Assembly: GCA_945919795.1 (NCBI GenBank)
Contig: CAMEJJ010000009.1
Location: forward strand, 53,346-117,345
Direction: 5' to 3'
DNA length: 64,000 nt
Source: an uncultured Lachnospiraceae bacterium
Lineage (GTDB): Bacteria; Bacillota; Clostridia; Lachnospirales; Lachnospiraceae
The notes beneath the pieces were generated by a model. That model had not been told where the DNA came from and ran no database searches. It worked only from the letters and a program-made list of their open reading frames with translations. Position 1 is the stretch's first letter; the number at the start of each line of letters is the position of its first letter. Below are positions 45,422 to 54,590 of this stretch, piece by piece. Made by a program: the position numbers and the translations under genes.

Positions 45422-45572
45422 CTTTCATTACCTCTGCTTTCTTTGTATTTCTTGTCTGTAAAACAGAAAAGCGGTGCTTCCGTTTTATTGGATAACACCG
45501 CCTAAATGACTGCCCTGATTCGTTTTGATTTCTGCAATTTACTCCTGTCTCCTTTCTGCCCCTGTCGCTGTA

Positions 45573-45613
45573 AATAAAAAGAGCAACTAGGATTTTTATT
45601 TCTTAATTGCTCC
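45573..45613 (-). terminator. Terminator after the winged-helix gene
   Basis: GAGCAACTA (45581-45589) pairs with TAATTGCTC (45604-45612); the minus strand continues TTTTTATTT. It lies 10 bases from the stop at 45623. Confidence 0.75.
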
Positions 45614-45622
45614 ATACTTGTA

Positions 45623-46039
45623 TTACTTTACTAAATTTTTGTTGAAACGATAGCCTACACCCCAGACTGTTTGAATGTAAACTGGCTTGCTGGGATTGTC
45701 CTCTATCTTTTCCCTTATTTTCCGAATATGACTCATGACAATATTATAATCGCCGGAATATGGTTCTTTCCAGACAATATCATATATCTGCTCTTTGCTG
45801 AATACTGTTCCTGCATTCTGAGCAAGTAGTAACAAGATTTCAAATTCGATAAAGGTCAATTCAATTTCCGAGTCATTCTTGATTACAATATGCTTATTCT
45901 CATCAATTTCTAATTTTTCAAAACTTAATACATCTTTTGGTACATCCGTAATTGTAAATGTTCTTGCCCCCGTACTAACATATGACATTATATGACGAAA
46001 CATATCTTCATCATTGTCATTGAAAGTCAAAATCATCAT
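45623..46039 (-). CDS. Orphan OmpR/PhoB-type winged-helix protein
   Basis: A 138-residue protein; residues about 45-135 are a Trans_reg_C domain (ELTFIEFEILLLLAQNAGTVFSKEQIYD, SHIRKIREKIEDNP, WGVGYRF). There is no phosphoacceptor receiver domain; the N-terminal 45 residues do not match one. It is the last gene of the cargo operon behind two permeases. Such receiver-less proteins regulate neighbours or act with other factors. It may be a truncated response regulator kept for DNA binding. Confidence 0.8.
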   Translation of the reverse strand: MMILTFNDNDEDMFRHIMSYVSTGARTFTITDVPKDVLSFEKLEIDENKHIVIKNDSEIELTFIEFEILLLLAQNAGTVFSKEQIYDIVWKEPYSGDYNIVMSHIRKIREKIEDNPSKPVYIQTVWGVGYRFNKNLVK

Positions 46040-46083
46040 TTTCCCAAAAGCACCACCTCCTGTTATATAATTAGTGCTTCACT

Positions 46084-47190
46084 TTAATGCCTTGCACCAA
46101 TTCGTTTATATCTCACAATATTAAATATGATTCCTGCTACAAAAATAATAATTGCAGATATAATTTCAATCCCTGATATATGCACGAAACCATAAAGGCG
46201 ATTGTTTTCATAAAATACATTTTCTAATGATAAAATATAAGCCCCTGCTACTACTGCCAATGGTGTCACTTTCATCAGCATTGTTATCATATTATTACTA
46301 CATGAAGATAAACAAAATGCCATGCTGCCTACACCAATTCCCATCAATCCCATAATCACCATAAATAAACCAAAGACTTCTGCGTATGTAATATGCAAAG
46401 TAGGTTTTATATGATACATAAAGGAAGCTAATCCAACTTTTCCAAAATCCATAGCGTTTGTAGTTTCCCATTCTGCCATTCCAAAGGCTATCACTACTAC
46501 TTCTACGAGTAGCACAGAAAAAATTGTGCAAAAATATTGTATCTTATATATTTTTCTTCCAATCTTGCTACTATACTGTTCCCTGTTCATATTGCTTGCA
46601 ACATCATTTACCATAACCGGTGAAGCTACCATTAATACTACTATTAGACACCAAAGAGACATGTACCTAAGAAGATCTGTCGAATAAATGATTACTTCAT
46701 CCGGCAAAACATTGTAGCATCCTTCTGAAGCCATTTCATAATCCATCATCATTTTTTCATATTCTTGTAAATAAATAGAGCTGTATGGAGTATCTGCAAA
46801 AAGTGTTTCATCCATTTCTTTATATTTATGATAATCAAATCCTTCTTTGCCATTTAAAACATTTGTTTGATATTCCAAAAATTCTTTGTAGTTTTTCACA
46901 TCACATTCAACAAAAGCTTTTTTCTGTACCATACTTTTCTCTATTTCTGCGATGATTTCATGATATCTATTTTCTATATCGGTAAACTCTTCCGATTCAA
47001 TTGTTGCTCCATATTCCATCATCCATTCTCTGGAAATACACAGTTTTTCCTGAAAAGCATCAACCCCATCCCCTACCTCAAATCGCTTTACAATCGGACT
47101 AAGGGACGAACGATACAGCAAAATTGATATAACTATCAGCAAAACAATACGCATAGGTGTCCATATTTTCTTTAATTCCTGTAAAATCAT
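46084..47190 (-). CDS. ABC-2 type permease of mobilizable element cargo
   Basis: A 368-residue membrane protein with one N-terminal helix (IVLLIVISILLY), a large extracellular loop of about 150 residues, then five membrane segments. The same plan is found in its neighbour at 47191-48252, so they form a pair. The layout with a large loop after the first helix fits ABC-2 permeases for bacteriocin or peptide export. It directly abuts the neighbouring gene (no gap). Confidence 0.8.
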   Translation of the reverse strand: MILQELKKIWTPMRIVLLIVISILLYRSSLSPIVKRFEVGDGVDAFQEKLCISREWMMEYGATIESEEFTDIENRYHEIIAEIEKSMVQKKAFVECDVKNYKEFLEYQTNVLNGKEGFDYHKYKEMDETLFADTPYSSIYLQEYEKMMMDYEMASEGCYNVLPDEVIIYSTDLLRYMSLWCLIVVLMVASPVMVNDVASNMNREQYSSKIGRKIYKIQYFCTIFSVLLVEVVVIAFGMAEWETTNAMDFGKVGLASFMYHIKPTLHITYAEVFGLFMVIMGLMGIGVGSMAFCLSSCSNNMITMLMKVTPLAVVAGAYILSLENVFYENNRLYGFVHISGIEIISAIIIFVAGIIFNIVRYKRIGARH

Positions 47191-48252
47191 TTAACATATA
47201 TCCTTTCTTCGAAATAAAATGTATACCACATATACCCCTGTCATTCCAAAAAACAAATGTAAAACAATTGATAATGTTTCCTGCCATGGAAATAAAGTAT
47301 AATATCCAAGATCGGTAAACCACATCTGATTAATATATACATTAACTGTAATACTCCAGTTATTTAGAAAATATAATTCTGGTATTTGTCTAAATAAAAA
47401 CAATCCAAAATAAGGGAATATCAAGCACGCTGCTAACGCACAGATTGCTGCACTGATTTTCTTATTGGCTAATACAATTAATGTACTAAATAACCACCAT
47501 GAAAGCCATATACCAATCATCAATACAATCGATGCACAAAAGTATTGCTTAACCGTAAAGCTTGTCCATGTGATAAAAGGTTTCATAAATATAGGATCAT
47601 CATAATCATTGATGTAATTATAACTGCTTGCGATATTTGAATCCCATATTTTTTCAAAATCCCACATATGAAAAAATATAAAATAGCATAATAGACTTAA
47701 GACAGCTAAGCAAAACATCCCTATAATTAACACAGCATACATCTTGTCAAAAACAGTTCTTCTTCCACGAAAACTGGAATATACAATATAAGCAGTTTTA
47801 TTATGGTATTCCATAAAGGAAGTCTCCAACACAAGAAATGCAAATAATAAAATTCCTTCAATAATAAGAGCTTTTGTTAAATACTCAAACAGCACCGTGT
47901 GTACATATGGAGTTAATTCTCCGGCATATGTTGACATATCTGCCTGTTGTTCTGATAACATTTCTAATGATGATTCTAATTTTTGATATTTTTCATGCAT
48001 CAATGCAACCAGTGTGTTGGACTTTTTATACCGTTCATCATAATATACCAAACCCAATTCACTTCCATCAATATCCTTAAATATTTTCTGCCCTGACTGG
48101 TATTCATAATTCTCAGACATTTTTTTCAATTCACCACTTTTTGATGACGTTGCAATGATTAACCCTATATTAAAGATAGTACATATAACCAAAAAGACTA
48201 TCATTGATTTATTATATAAAATCTTTCGTATTTCTTCTTTCAAACAATTCAT
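47191..48252 (-). CDS. ABC-2 type permease of mobilizable element cargo
   Basis: A 353-residue membrane protein: N-terminal KEEIRKILYNKSMIVFLVICTIF, an outside loop of about 90 residues, then about six membrane segments. It works with the ATPase at 48258-49106 and the permease at 46084-47190. The substrate is unknown; sigma-controlled transporters of this type usually give resistance to membrane-active peptides. Confidence 0.8.
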   Translation of the reverse strand: MNCLKEEIRKILYNKSMIVFLVICTIFNIGLIIATSSKSGELKKMSENYEYQSGQKIFKDIDGSELGLVYYDERYKKSNTLVALMHEKYQKLESSLEMLSEQQADMSTYAGELTPYVHTVLFEYLTKALIIEGILLFAFLVLETSFMEYHNKTAYIVYSSFRGRRTVFDKMYAVLIIGMFCLAVLSLLCYFIFFHMWDFEKIWDSNIASSYNYINDYDDPIFMKPFITWTSFTVKQYFCASIVLMIGIWLSWWLFSTLIVLANKKISAAICALAACLIFPYFGLFLFRQIPELYFLNNWSITVNVYINQMWFTDLGYYTLFPWQETLSIVLHLFFGMTGVYVVYILFRRKDIC

Positions 48253-48257
48253 TTTCT

Positions 48258-49106
48258 TTATCCCTCATCCCGATAAACAACTAAAAATACATCTTCCAAA
48301 TTAGGTTTAACCAATACTGCATTATCTGGCTTTTCTTCACAGAAGAATCTTTGCATTGTTCCTTCCGGGCTTTGCCTTTCATACAAAAGAATATGTTCAC
48401 AATTTATAAGACTATCTACTGGTAATTCAAATATTTTTCCTTCCAATCTATTGCAAATATTTTCCAAGCTGTCAAAACAAAACAACTTATGATTTCGTAT
48501 CATAATAATTTTGTCTGCTATCGTTTCAATGTCAGACACAATATGTGTGGAAAGTATTACGATTCTTTCTCCTGAAAGATCTCGTATCATATTTCTAAAA
48601 CGAACTCTCTCCTTTGGATCAAGTCCGGCAGTAGGTTCGTCCAAAATTAAAATTTTCGGATTATTCAACAAAGCTTGTGCAATACCAACTCTTTGTATCA
48701 TTCCACCGGAAAATTTTTTCATCTTCTTTTCTCTGACATCTGATAATGAAACCTTTTCAAGCAAATCATCAATCAGAGAATTTATCTTATTTTTTTCTAT
48801 ACCCTTTAATGTAGCCATATATTTCAGAAACTGTTTCGGTGTATAATTTTTATAATATCCAAATTGTTGTGGCAAAAAACCTAATATATCCCTATATTTT
48901 TCATCTAAAGCTACAATATCAATTCCATCCCATGTGATTTCTCCATGTGTTGGAAAAGAAAGCGTTGCAATCATATTAAGTAATGTAGTTTTTCCTGCTC
49001 CATTTGGAGCTAACAATCCATAAACACCCTTTTCCAGTTCCAAATTTATTTCTTTCAAAGCAGTAAAACTGCCATATTTTTTTGTCACATTATTTATTGA
49101 AAGCAT
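48258..49106 (-). CDS. ABC transporter ATP-binding protein of mobilizable element cargo
   Basis: 282 residues with Walker A APNGAGKTTLL, the signature KFSGGMIQRVGIA, Walker B ILILDEPTAGLDP and the switch LSTHIVSD. It overlaps the end of the preceding gene by 17 bases, so translation is coupled. It powers the two permeases that follow. Confidence 0.9.
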   Translation of the reverse strand: MLSINNVTKKYGSFTALKEINLELEKGVYGLLAPNGAGKTTLLNMIATLSFPTHGEITWDGIDIVALDEKYRDILGFLPQQFGYYKNYTPKQFLKYMATLKGIEKNKINSLIDDLLEKVSLSDVREKKMKKFSGGMIQRVGIAQALLNNPKILILDEPTAGLDPKERVRFRNMIRDLSGERIVILSTHIVSDIETIADKIIMIRNHKLFCFDSLENICNRLEGKIFELPVDSLINCEHILLYERQSPEGTMQRFFCEEKPDNAVLVKPNLEDVFLVVYRDEG

Positions 49107-49836
49107 ATTCCTTTTCTCCTTCTATTCTTTTCAATGTATTAAAAAGCAACATACTCAAATACACAATACTGCTGGCACACACAATGATTGCTACAATATA
49201 CCTCGGCAAATCCATAAGAAATTTTTCAAAAGCCTGCCCACCAAAACAAATGAAAAGTACATTAGCAGTTACCCACACTCCCGAACATATCAATTGTGAA
49301 ATCACCGTCTTCCTTCTCCATCGAAAAAAAATAATAGCAATACCATATAAAAAAGTTGCTGCAAAAGAGATGCCTAACAAATTCATAAAATCAGCACCTC
49401 TTACTCTCACAAGTTGCATAATCAATATCGCTATACTGTTCAATGCTAAACTTATCATACTGAAATACAACATTCTAACTGACGATAAAAGCTGTAGATT
49501 ATACTTGCAAGCCATCTTCATCTCATAAAGATCAAATATCATTTCTTTCCAAACCACTAAGGAATATACGACAATATAGACAAGAGGTGACAATAAATAA
49601 ACTCCACAACCTATCAGCTTTGTATCTACCTGAAAAAACATTAACCAAAAAATTGCACTAATGATTATTCCTAGAAAAATGCAATCATTGATTCCATAGA
49701 ACGCTGTTCTAATATCACAAATTTTCATTCTGTCTATTAAATTCGCCCAACGCACTGCTGGAGTAACAACACCTTGTTGTACAATGTAATTAATTGACGT
49801 TTCCTTTTTGTCATTTGATAAATTCTCTATACTCAT
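49090..49836 (-). CDS. Membrane protein between sigma factor and ABC genes, possible anti-sigma factor
   Basis: Start at the ATG at 49836 after AAGGAG. The 248-residue protein has a soluble N-terminus of about 45 residues (SIENLSNDKKET) and six membrane segments. It overlaps the ECF sigma gene by 26 bases and the ATPase gene by 17. A membrane protein with a short cytoplasmic head placed right after an ECF gene is typically its anti-sigma factor; no known domain is visible, so this rests on position. Confidence 0.7.
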   Translation of the reverse strand: MSIENLSNDKKETSINYIVQQGVVTPAVRWANLIDRMKICDIRTAFYGINDCIFLGIIISAIFWLMFFQVDTKLIGCGVYLLSPLVYIVVYSLVVWKEMIFDLYEMKMACKYNLQLLSSVRMLYFSMISLALNSIAILIMQLVRVRGADFMNLLGISFAATFLYGIAIIFFRWRRKTVISQLICSGVWVTANVLFICFGGQAFEKFLMDLPRYIVAIIVCASSIVYLSMLLFNTLKRIEGEKEYAFNK

Positions 49837-50377
49837 CTGCAAACTCCTTCCTAATATCTTTCATTAAACGGTAATATTTTGTTTTTACTGTAGCTTCTGA
49901 TATTTCCACAATTTGGGAAATTTCTGCAAATGTATAATCACCATATATGTGCAGCCTAAATATTTGTTGTATTAACACTTGATATTTGCAAACAAATTTC
50001 TCTATCTTCTTTAACAGTTCTCCTTGCATCCATGTTTCTACAAAATCATAGTGTTCTATAACTTCTATTTCATCTATATCTACCGCAATAGGCACATATT
50101 TTTTTCTGTAATCAATCACTTTATTGGTTGCTATTCTATATAACCATGTCCGGAAACTTGCCATTTGCTTTTTATATGCAGAAATTGATTGCAACATGGA
50201 TATAAATATATCTTGAGTTAAATCAAGAGCCTTCTCCGCATCATTAATTTGTCTGAAAACAAAAATATATATTTCATCATAATAAGAACGTACTAATTGA
50301 TCTGCATCTTTCTTTGAACCAAAGAGTTTTATTCCACTAATCCACTTCTGTTCTTGCTGTTCTCTATTCTTTTGCAC
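49811..50377 (-). CDS. ECF sigma factor
   Basis: Start is the GTG at 50377 after AGGAGGAAACCA; the frame is longer but earlier starts lack a ribosome site. 188 residues. Region 2 has VRSYYDEIYIFVFRQINDAEKALDLTQ and FRTWLYRIATNKVIDYRK; region 4 has FRLHIYGDYTFAEISQIVEISEATVKTKYYR. It is the first cargo gene. A TGAAAC-17-CGAATA sequence just upstream looks like an ECF promoter, so it may drive its own operon. Confidence 0.9.
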   Translation of the reverse strand: MQKNREQQEQKWISGIKLFGSKKDADQLVRSYYDEIYIFVFRQINDAEKALDLTQDIFISMLQSISAYKKQMASFRTWLYRIATNKVIDYRKKYVPIAVDIDEIEVIEHYDFVETWMQGELLKKIEKFVCKYQVLIQQIFRLHIYGDYTFAEISQIVEISEATVKTKYYRLMKDIRKEFADEYREFIK

Positions 50378-50402
50378 TGGTTTCCTCCTTCCTACACTTA
50401 TA

Positions 50403-50431
50403 TATTCGAATGCCACGGAAAAATAGTTTCA
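50403..50431 (-). promoter_or_regulatory. ECF-type promoter candidate for sigma-ABC operon
   Basis: Minus strand TGAAAC (50431-50426), 17 bases, CGAATA (50408-50403), 26 bases upstream of the GTG at 50377. TGAAAC with a CG-starting -10 is the form used by SigW/SigV-type factors. Confidence 0.55.
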
Positions 50432-50516
50432 CTAATTTTAACTAAAATATATTTTAATACCTATTCTCAATCAAATATAATGGTCAGTTCCATTGTACCT
50501 ATACATTACACACATA

Positions 50517-50693
50517 TTATACAATTATTTTTCTCCGCTTAGAGTAATACTTCCCGCACCACACAATCCTGCACCGGAAACTCTGCTTACACTCATGCAC
50601 ACACTTCTTGCACTGGTCATTATACTGTATCCTGTTCTTGTCATTCAAAAAGAACACCCACAACCGTTTTTCTTTTTTGCCCATCCTCGCCAC
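50517..50693 (-). CDS. Small cysteine-rich protein of the mobilizable element
   Basis: Start chosen at the GTG at 50693, eight bases after GGAGGG; the ATG at 50684 is the alternative. The product of 58 residues is basic and has a CKKCVHECKQSFRC motif, suggesting zinc binding, preceded by RLWVFFLNDKNRIQYND. I have seen similar small proteins in clostridial elements but cannot name the family. Confidence 0.6.
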   Translation of the reverse strand: MARMGKKEKRLWVFFLNDKNRIQYNDQCKKCVHECKQSFRCRIVWCGKYYSKRRKIIV

Positions 50694-50884
50694 TGCGATA
50701 CCCTCCTTCAAAATGTTCAAATTATGTAGCCTTTTTTCGTTTTTTATGCCCTTTAAGCGTATCAAAAGGCTTTCAAGGCATATTTACCGTCCCTTCATCA
50801 GGAACGCCTTAAATCGTCCATTTCCTGTCAGAAAAGGCAATCAGTGTTCAAACCGATTGCCCCCTCAGATGTTGTGACACTTTC

Positions 50885-51235
50885 TTATTCCGTCTGTATC
50901 TGCCGGAATGCTGCTTCAAAATGTGCTAAAGCCTTATCCCTTTCTGTCCGCTGTTCCTTTGTCAATGACGGTTCATAATCTTCAAATTCTTCTGTCCCGT
51001 TGACCTTTGCCTTATCCACAATCCAGCAGAATTTCCATTTACCCAACAGGTGATGATACAAGTCCTCTGCATTGTCGTAGTTGGAATTATTCTCAAAATA
51101 TCCGTCCATGTAATACTCCAGTACAATAAAGCCGAACCTGACATCATATACCACACACATATCTCCCAATTCATCCATCATGCTGCGGAACAGTTCCACA
51201 ACCTTTGTACACTTTCTGATTTCTTTCTGTTTCAT
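50885..51235 (-). CDS. Hypothetical protein next to the recombinase
   Basis: Start at 51235 after GGAGG; longer frames start within the ribosome site. 116 residues, acidic, with aromatic patches (GFIVLEYYMDGYFENN, HHLLGKWKFCWIV). No domain recognised. It begins 23 bases after the recombinase stop in the same direction, so it is co-transcribed with it. Confidence 0.6.
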   Translation of the reverse strand: MKQKEIRKCTKVVELFRSMMDELGDMCVVYDVRFGFIVLEYYMDGYFENNSNYDNAEDLYHHLLGKWKFCWIVDKAKVNGTEEFEDYEPSLTKEQRTERDKALAHFEAAFRQIQTE

Positions 51236-51257
51236 AAGCTCTCTATCCTCCATACCC

Positions 51258-53084
51258 TTAACCGTTTACTGTTACTTTCTTTGATTTCTGTTCTTCCTCT
51301 GCGATACGCTTTCTTCGCTTTTCCATGTATCTGCGGTTATATTCTGCTTTTTTTGCCCTGCGTGCTTTCAGCTTTTCGTGCTCTGCAATTTCTTCCGCAG
51401 TCGGCTCTTTTACAGGCAGTTCAAACTTTCCGATAAAATTCAGGTAAATCTCCACTTCCTGTACCCTCTCGCCACTTGAATAATCCGCTTCATGGACAAG
51501 TATCTTTTCCACAAATTCATTCAGCATGGGGGTAGTTAATTCACTGAAATCCGTATAGCGTTTCACAAGTTCTATGAATTTGTCTGCCCGGACTGTATCA
51601 CTCTCATATTTTTCAATCTCAGCTTTGGCATTTTCCATTGATATTTCAAGGGTGTCCTGTTCATTTTCAAACTCGCTGAGCATAAATTCAAAACGCTTGT
51701 CAGACAGCTTTCCGCTTATATTATCCTCATACAGTTTCTTCATCAGCATATTCAGCTCGTTTACACGCTTGGTATCCTGTGCAATTTTTCGTTTCAAAGA
51801 CTTTATGCTCTCTTTCTGCTTGTCTCTCGAAGAGGAATATATCCTGTTGATAAATTCCTCCTCATTGGTAATCACATAATCACTGACCGCTTTGATGGTT
51901 TCCAGCACCAGCTTTCTTACAACCTCTGTCCGGATATAATGCTGGCTGCACTGTTTATCATAACTCTGTCTGCTTAAGTTATAGGTGGAACAGTTATACT
52001 CATCACGATCCGGTCTGCGTTTTCCATTTAATTCCCCTTTCCAATTTCTTGCCCTTCCTGCTCCGCCACGATGGTTATACATTTTCGCACCGCAATCAGC
52101 ACAATACAAAAGTCCCGTAAACGGATTGGCTTCGCCGACTGTATCCGTCCTGCGGACAGTCTTTCTCAGTTCCTGCACCTTATTCCACATTTCTTCAGAA
52201 ACGATTGCTTCCTGTGTATTCTTAAAAATAACCCAGTCCTCTTTTGGTGTCTTTTTTGCCCTCTTATCCTTGTAGGACTCTTTATAAGAGCGGAAATTTA
52301 CGGTATGTCCCATATACTCCGGCTTGGAAAGAATATCACTCACCGTTGCCCCACGCCACACATAAGGGGTTGCAGTATTATTGTTGGAACGACAGGTTCC
52401 AAGTCCCCGCTTGGCAAGATAATAGGATGGACGCTCGATTTGTTCCTCTGACAGTATTCTTGCAATCTCATAGGGTCCTTTTCCCTCCAAAGACATCCGG
52501 TATATCCTGCGTACCACCTCGGCAGCTTCTTCGTCAATTACCCACTGGTTTTTATCTTCCTCACTTTTCCGGTAACCGTAAATAGCATTATTGGTGGTGT
52601 GTTTTCCCTCCATTCCCCTTGCACGAAGCACCGTAGTCACTTTCCGGCTGGAGTCACGAATATACCACTCATTCATGATGTTTAGAAACGGGGCGAACTC
52701 ACTGCTCTCTCTTTTCTGATTATCAACTCCGTTTGCAATCGCAATAAAGTGGACTTCCTTTTCCTTGAACATGACCTCCGTATAAAAGCCCACCTGCAGA
52801 TAGTCACGCCCTATCCGGCTCATATCCTTTACAATAACTGTGCCAATGCTTCCGTCCTCAATTCCTGCTACCATTCTTTTCCAGTCCGGTCTGTCAAATG
52901 AACCGCCGGAATAACCGTCATCTGTAAAATGCTCTATGTTGGTATAGCCATTCTGTTTTGCATAGTCCTCAAGCATCTTCTTCTGGTTGACGATACTGTT
53001 ACTGTCCCCTACCATTTCATCATCACGAGAAAGTCTTTCGTAGAGGGCAGTAATCTTTTCATTTTCTGCTTTTTTTGTTCTCAT
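51258..53084 (-). CDS. TnpX/TndX-type large serine recombinase of the mobilizable element
   Basis: A 608-residue protein starting after AAGGA. The catalytic domain has ALYERLSRDDE with Ser19 as nucleophile and MSRIGRDYLQ. A recombinase domain, a zinc ribbon (CADCGAKMYNH ... CSTY) and a long coiled coil (near 400-480) follow. It catalyses both excision and insertion by GA-dinucleotide crossover. It sits 21 bases from the terminal inverted repeat, with its promoter inside the element's end. Confidence 0.93.
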   Translation of the reverse strand: MRTKKAENEKITALYERLSRDDEMVGDSNSIVNQKKMLEDYAKQNGYTNIEHFTDDGYSGGSFDRPDWKRMVAGIEDGSIGTVIVKDMSRIGRDYLQVGFYTEVMFKEKEVHFIAIANGVDNQKRESSEFAPFLNIMNEWYIRDSSRKVTTVLRARGMEGKHTTNNAIYGYRKSEEDKNQWVIDEEAAEVVRRIYRMSLEGKGPYEIARILSEEQIERPSYYLAKRGLGTCRSNNNTATPYVWRGATVSDILSKPEYMGHTVNFRSYKESYKDKRAKKTPKEDWVIFKNTQEAIVSEEMWNKVQELRKTVRRTDTVGEANPFTGLLYCADCGAKMYNHRGGAGRARNWKGELNGKRRPDRDEYNCSTYNLSRQSYDKQCSQHYIRTEVVRKLVLETIKAVSDYVITNEEEFINRIYSSSRDKQKESIKSLKRKIAQDTKRVNELNMLMKKLYEDNISGKLSDKRFEFMLSEFENEQDTLEISMENAKAEIEKYESDTVRADKFIELVKRYTDFSELTTPMLNEFVEKILVHEADYSSGERVQEVEIYLNFIGKFELPVKEPTAEEIAEHEKLKARRAKKAEYNRRYMEKRRKRIAEEEQKSKKVTVNG

Positions 53085-53104
53085 TTTTTGTCCTTTCTTG
53101 TGCT

Positions 53105-53122
53105 TTTTTCTTAACTACCCTT
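53105..53122. repeat. 18-bp inverted repeat at element end, right
   Basis: TTTTTCTTAACTACCCTT, the perfect complement of 42883-42900. Confidence 0.9.
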
Positions 53123-53131
53123 TACAATATA

Positions 53132-53138
53132 AGTCCTC
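53132..53138. repeat. 7-bp direct repeat, attL-like end of the mobilizable element
   Basis: AGTCCTC, identical to 42862-42868; on the gene strand GAGGACT reads Glu-Asp in topB. Confidence 0.85.
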
Positions 53139-54590
53139 TGTAAAACGTTTCTTTGGAGTTGTCTTTCCTTCCTTTACCTTAGGATCTCTGGCCGGAAGCT
53201 CACGCCCTTCAGATAAAAGGGAAGTATCCGCTTCCAGAATTTCCAGAATGCCATGTGAACCACCATCATCTTTTTTGCCGGAGTCATCTTCCCCATCATC
53301 CTGCTTTTTCCCAAGAATCCAGTCTTCCAATAAATGCCATCCAGGACTTGTGATGCACTTACTCTTTGCCTTGAAAACTTCACCGGCACATTCCACTTCC
53401 AATGCATACTCTGTAATCTCAGCCGGATCTCCAACAGAAGAAAGAAGCCTTGCGGTTACAAGACCAAGAATCTTTTGTTCACCGGATGGGATTTCTGAGT
53501 AATCAGCATCTGAAACATTTTCTGTAGGAATAATCGCGTGGTGATCTGATACTTTGCTGCTGTTTAGAACCTGCTTTGTAGAAATAGGAACCATCTTCGT
53601 ATATCCGTATTTATCTTTCATCAGGCAGCAAAGACGAACTGTACTGTCATCCATATCATCTGTAAGATATCTGCTGTCTGTTCTTGGATAAGTAACAAGC
53701 TTTTTCTCATAAAGACTCTGGGTATAGTCAAGAGTCTGCTGAGCAGTAAAGCCATAATACTTATTAGCATCCCTCTGAAGACTTGTCAGATCATAAAGAA
53801 GTGGTGGCTTCTCAGTTTTCGTAGTGGTCTCCATTTTAGAAATTTTCGCCTTATCAGCTGCATTGACTTTCTGGGCAAGTTCCTCTGCCTCCTGCTTACG
53901 TTTAAAGCGTTTTGAGGTTACTGCAACACCGGATACCAGCATCTGAACGGTATAGAAGTTTTCAGGCTTAAAGCCTTTAATCTCAGCTTCACGCTCTACA
54001 ATCATGGCAAGGGTTGGAGTCATAACACGTCCAACATTTAAGGTCTGACCATAAACTGTAGAAAAGAATCTTGTAGCATTGATACCAACAAGCCAGTCGG
54101 CACGTTCACGGCAAAGTGCAGCTTCATAAAGATCATCATAGTCAGCACTTGGACTCAAATTCTCAAAGCCATCCTTGATAGCTTTATCCTCCATGGATGA
54201 AATCCAAAGTCTCTCAAAAGGCTTTTTACATCCTGCCTGCTTATAAACAAGACGAAAGATAAGCTCTCCTTCACGCCCTGCATCAGTTGCCTCTACAAGG
54301 CTGTCTACATCGGAACGCTTCATGAGATCCTTTAAAACCTGATACTGCTTTTTTGTAGAAGCTGTCACCTGATATGAAAATGGCGCAGGGAAAATCGGTA
54401 AATCTTCCTTGCGCCACTTCTTATATTTCTCATCATAATGTTCCGGGTTCGCCAGCTCGATCAGATGCCCTACACACCAGCTGACGATATAACCATTACC
54501 TTCAAGATATCCATCCTTTTTCTGATTTGCTCCAATGACTTTCGCCAGGGACTGGGCTACCGAAGGCTTTTCTGCAATCACTAATTTCAT
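53132..54590 (-). pseudogene. topB: topB (DNA topoisomerase III), 5' part
   Basis: Encodes residues 1-486 of topoisomerase III: TOPRIM domain (KLVIAEKPSVAQSLA, VEATDAGREGELIFRLV), then the catalytic domain with VTYPRTDSRYL holding the active-site tyrosine. After RFTED the frame runs five codons into the element (LYCKG) and stops at 53115. The fragment lacks the C-terminal domain but has all catalytic residues, so partial activity is possible. The start overlaps the previous gene by four bases. In ICEs the enzyme relaxes or decatenates DNA during transfer. Confidence 0.95.

Larger units (their letters stand above)
42869..53138 (-). mobile_element. Tn4451-like mobilizable element inserted in topB (10,270 bp)
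   Basis: Ends are set by the 7-bp repeats and by an 18-bp perfect inverted repeat just inside (AAGGGTAGTTAAGAAAAA at 42883-42900 and its complement at 53105-53122). Genes at both ends match the Tn4451/Tn5397 group: a large TnpX-type recombinase at one end and a TnpW-like gene at the other, with a MobA/MobL relaxase and oriT. Cargo is a sigma factor, an ABC transporter and a winged-helix protein. It has no mating genes, so it depends on a conjugative partner such as its host ICE. Confidence 0.93.
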
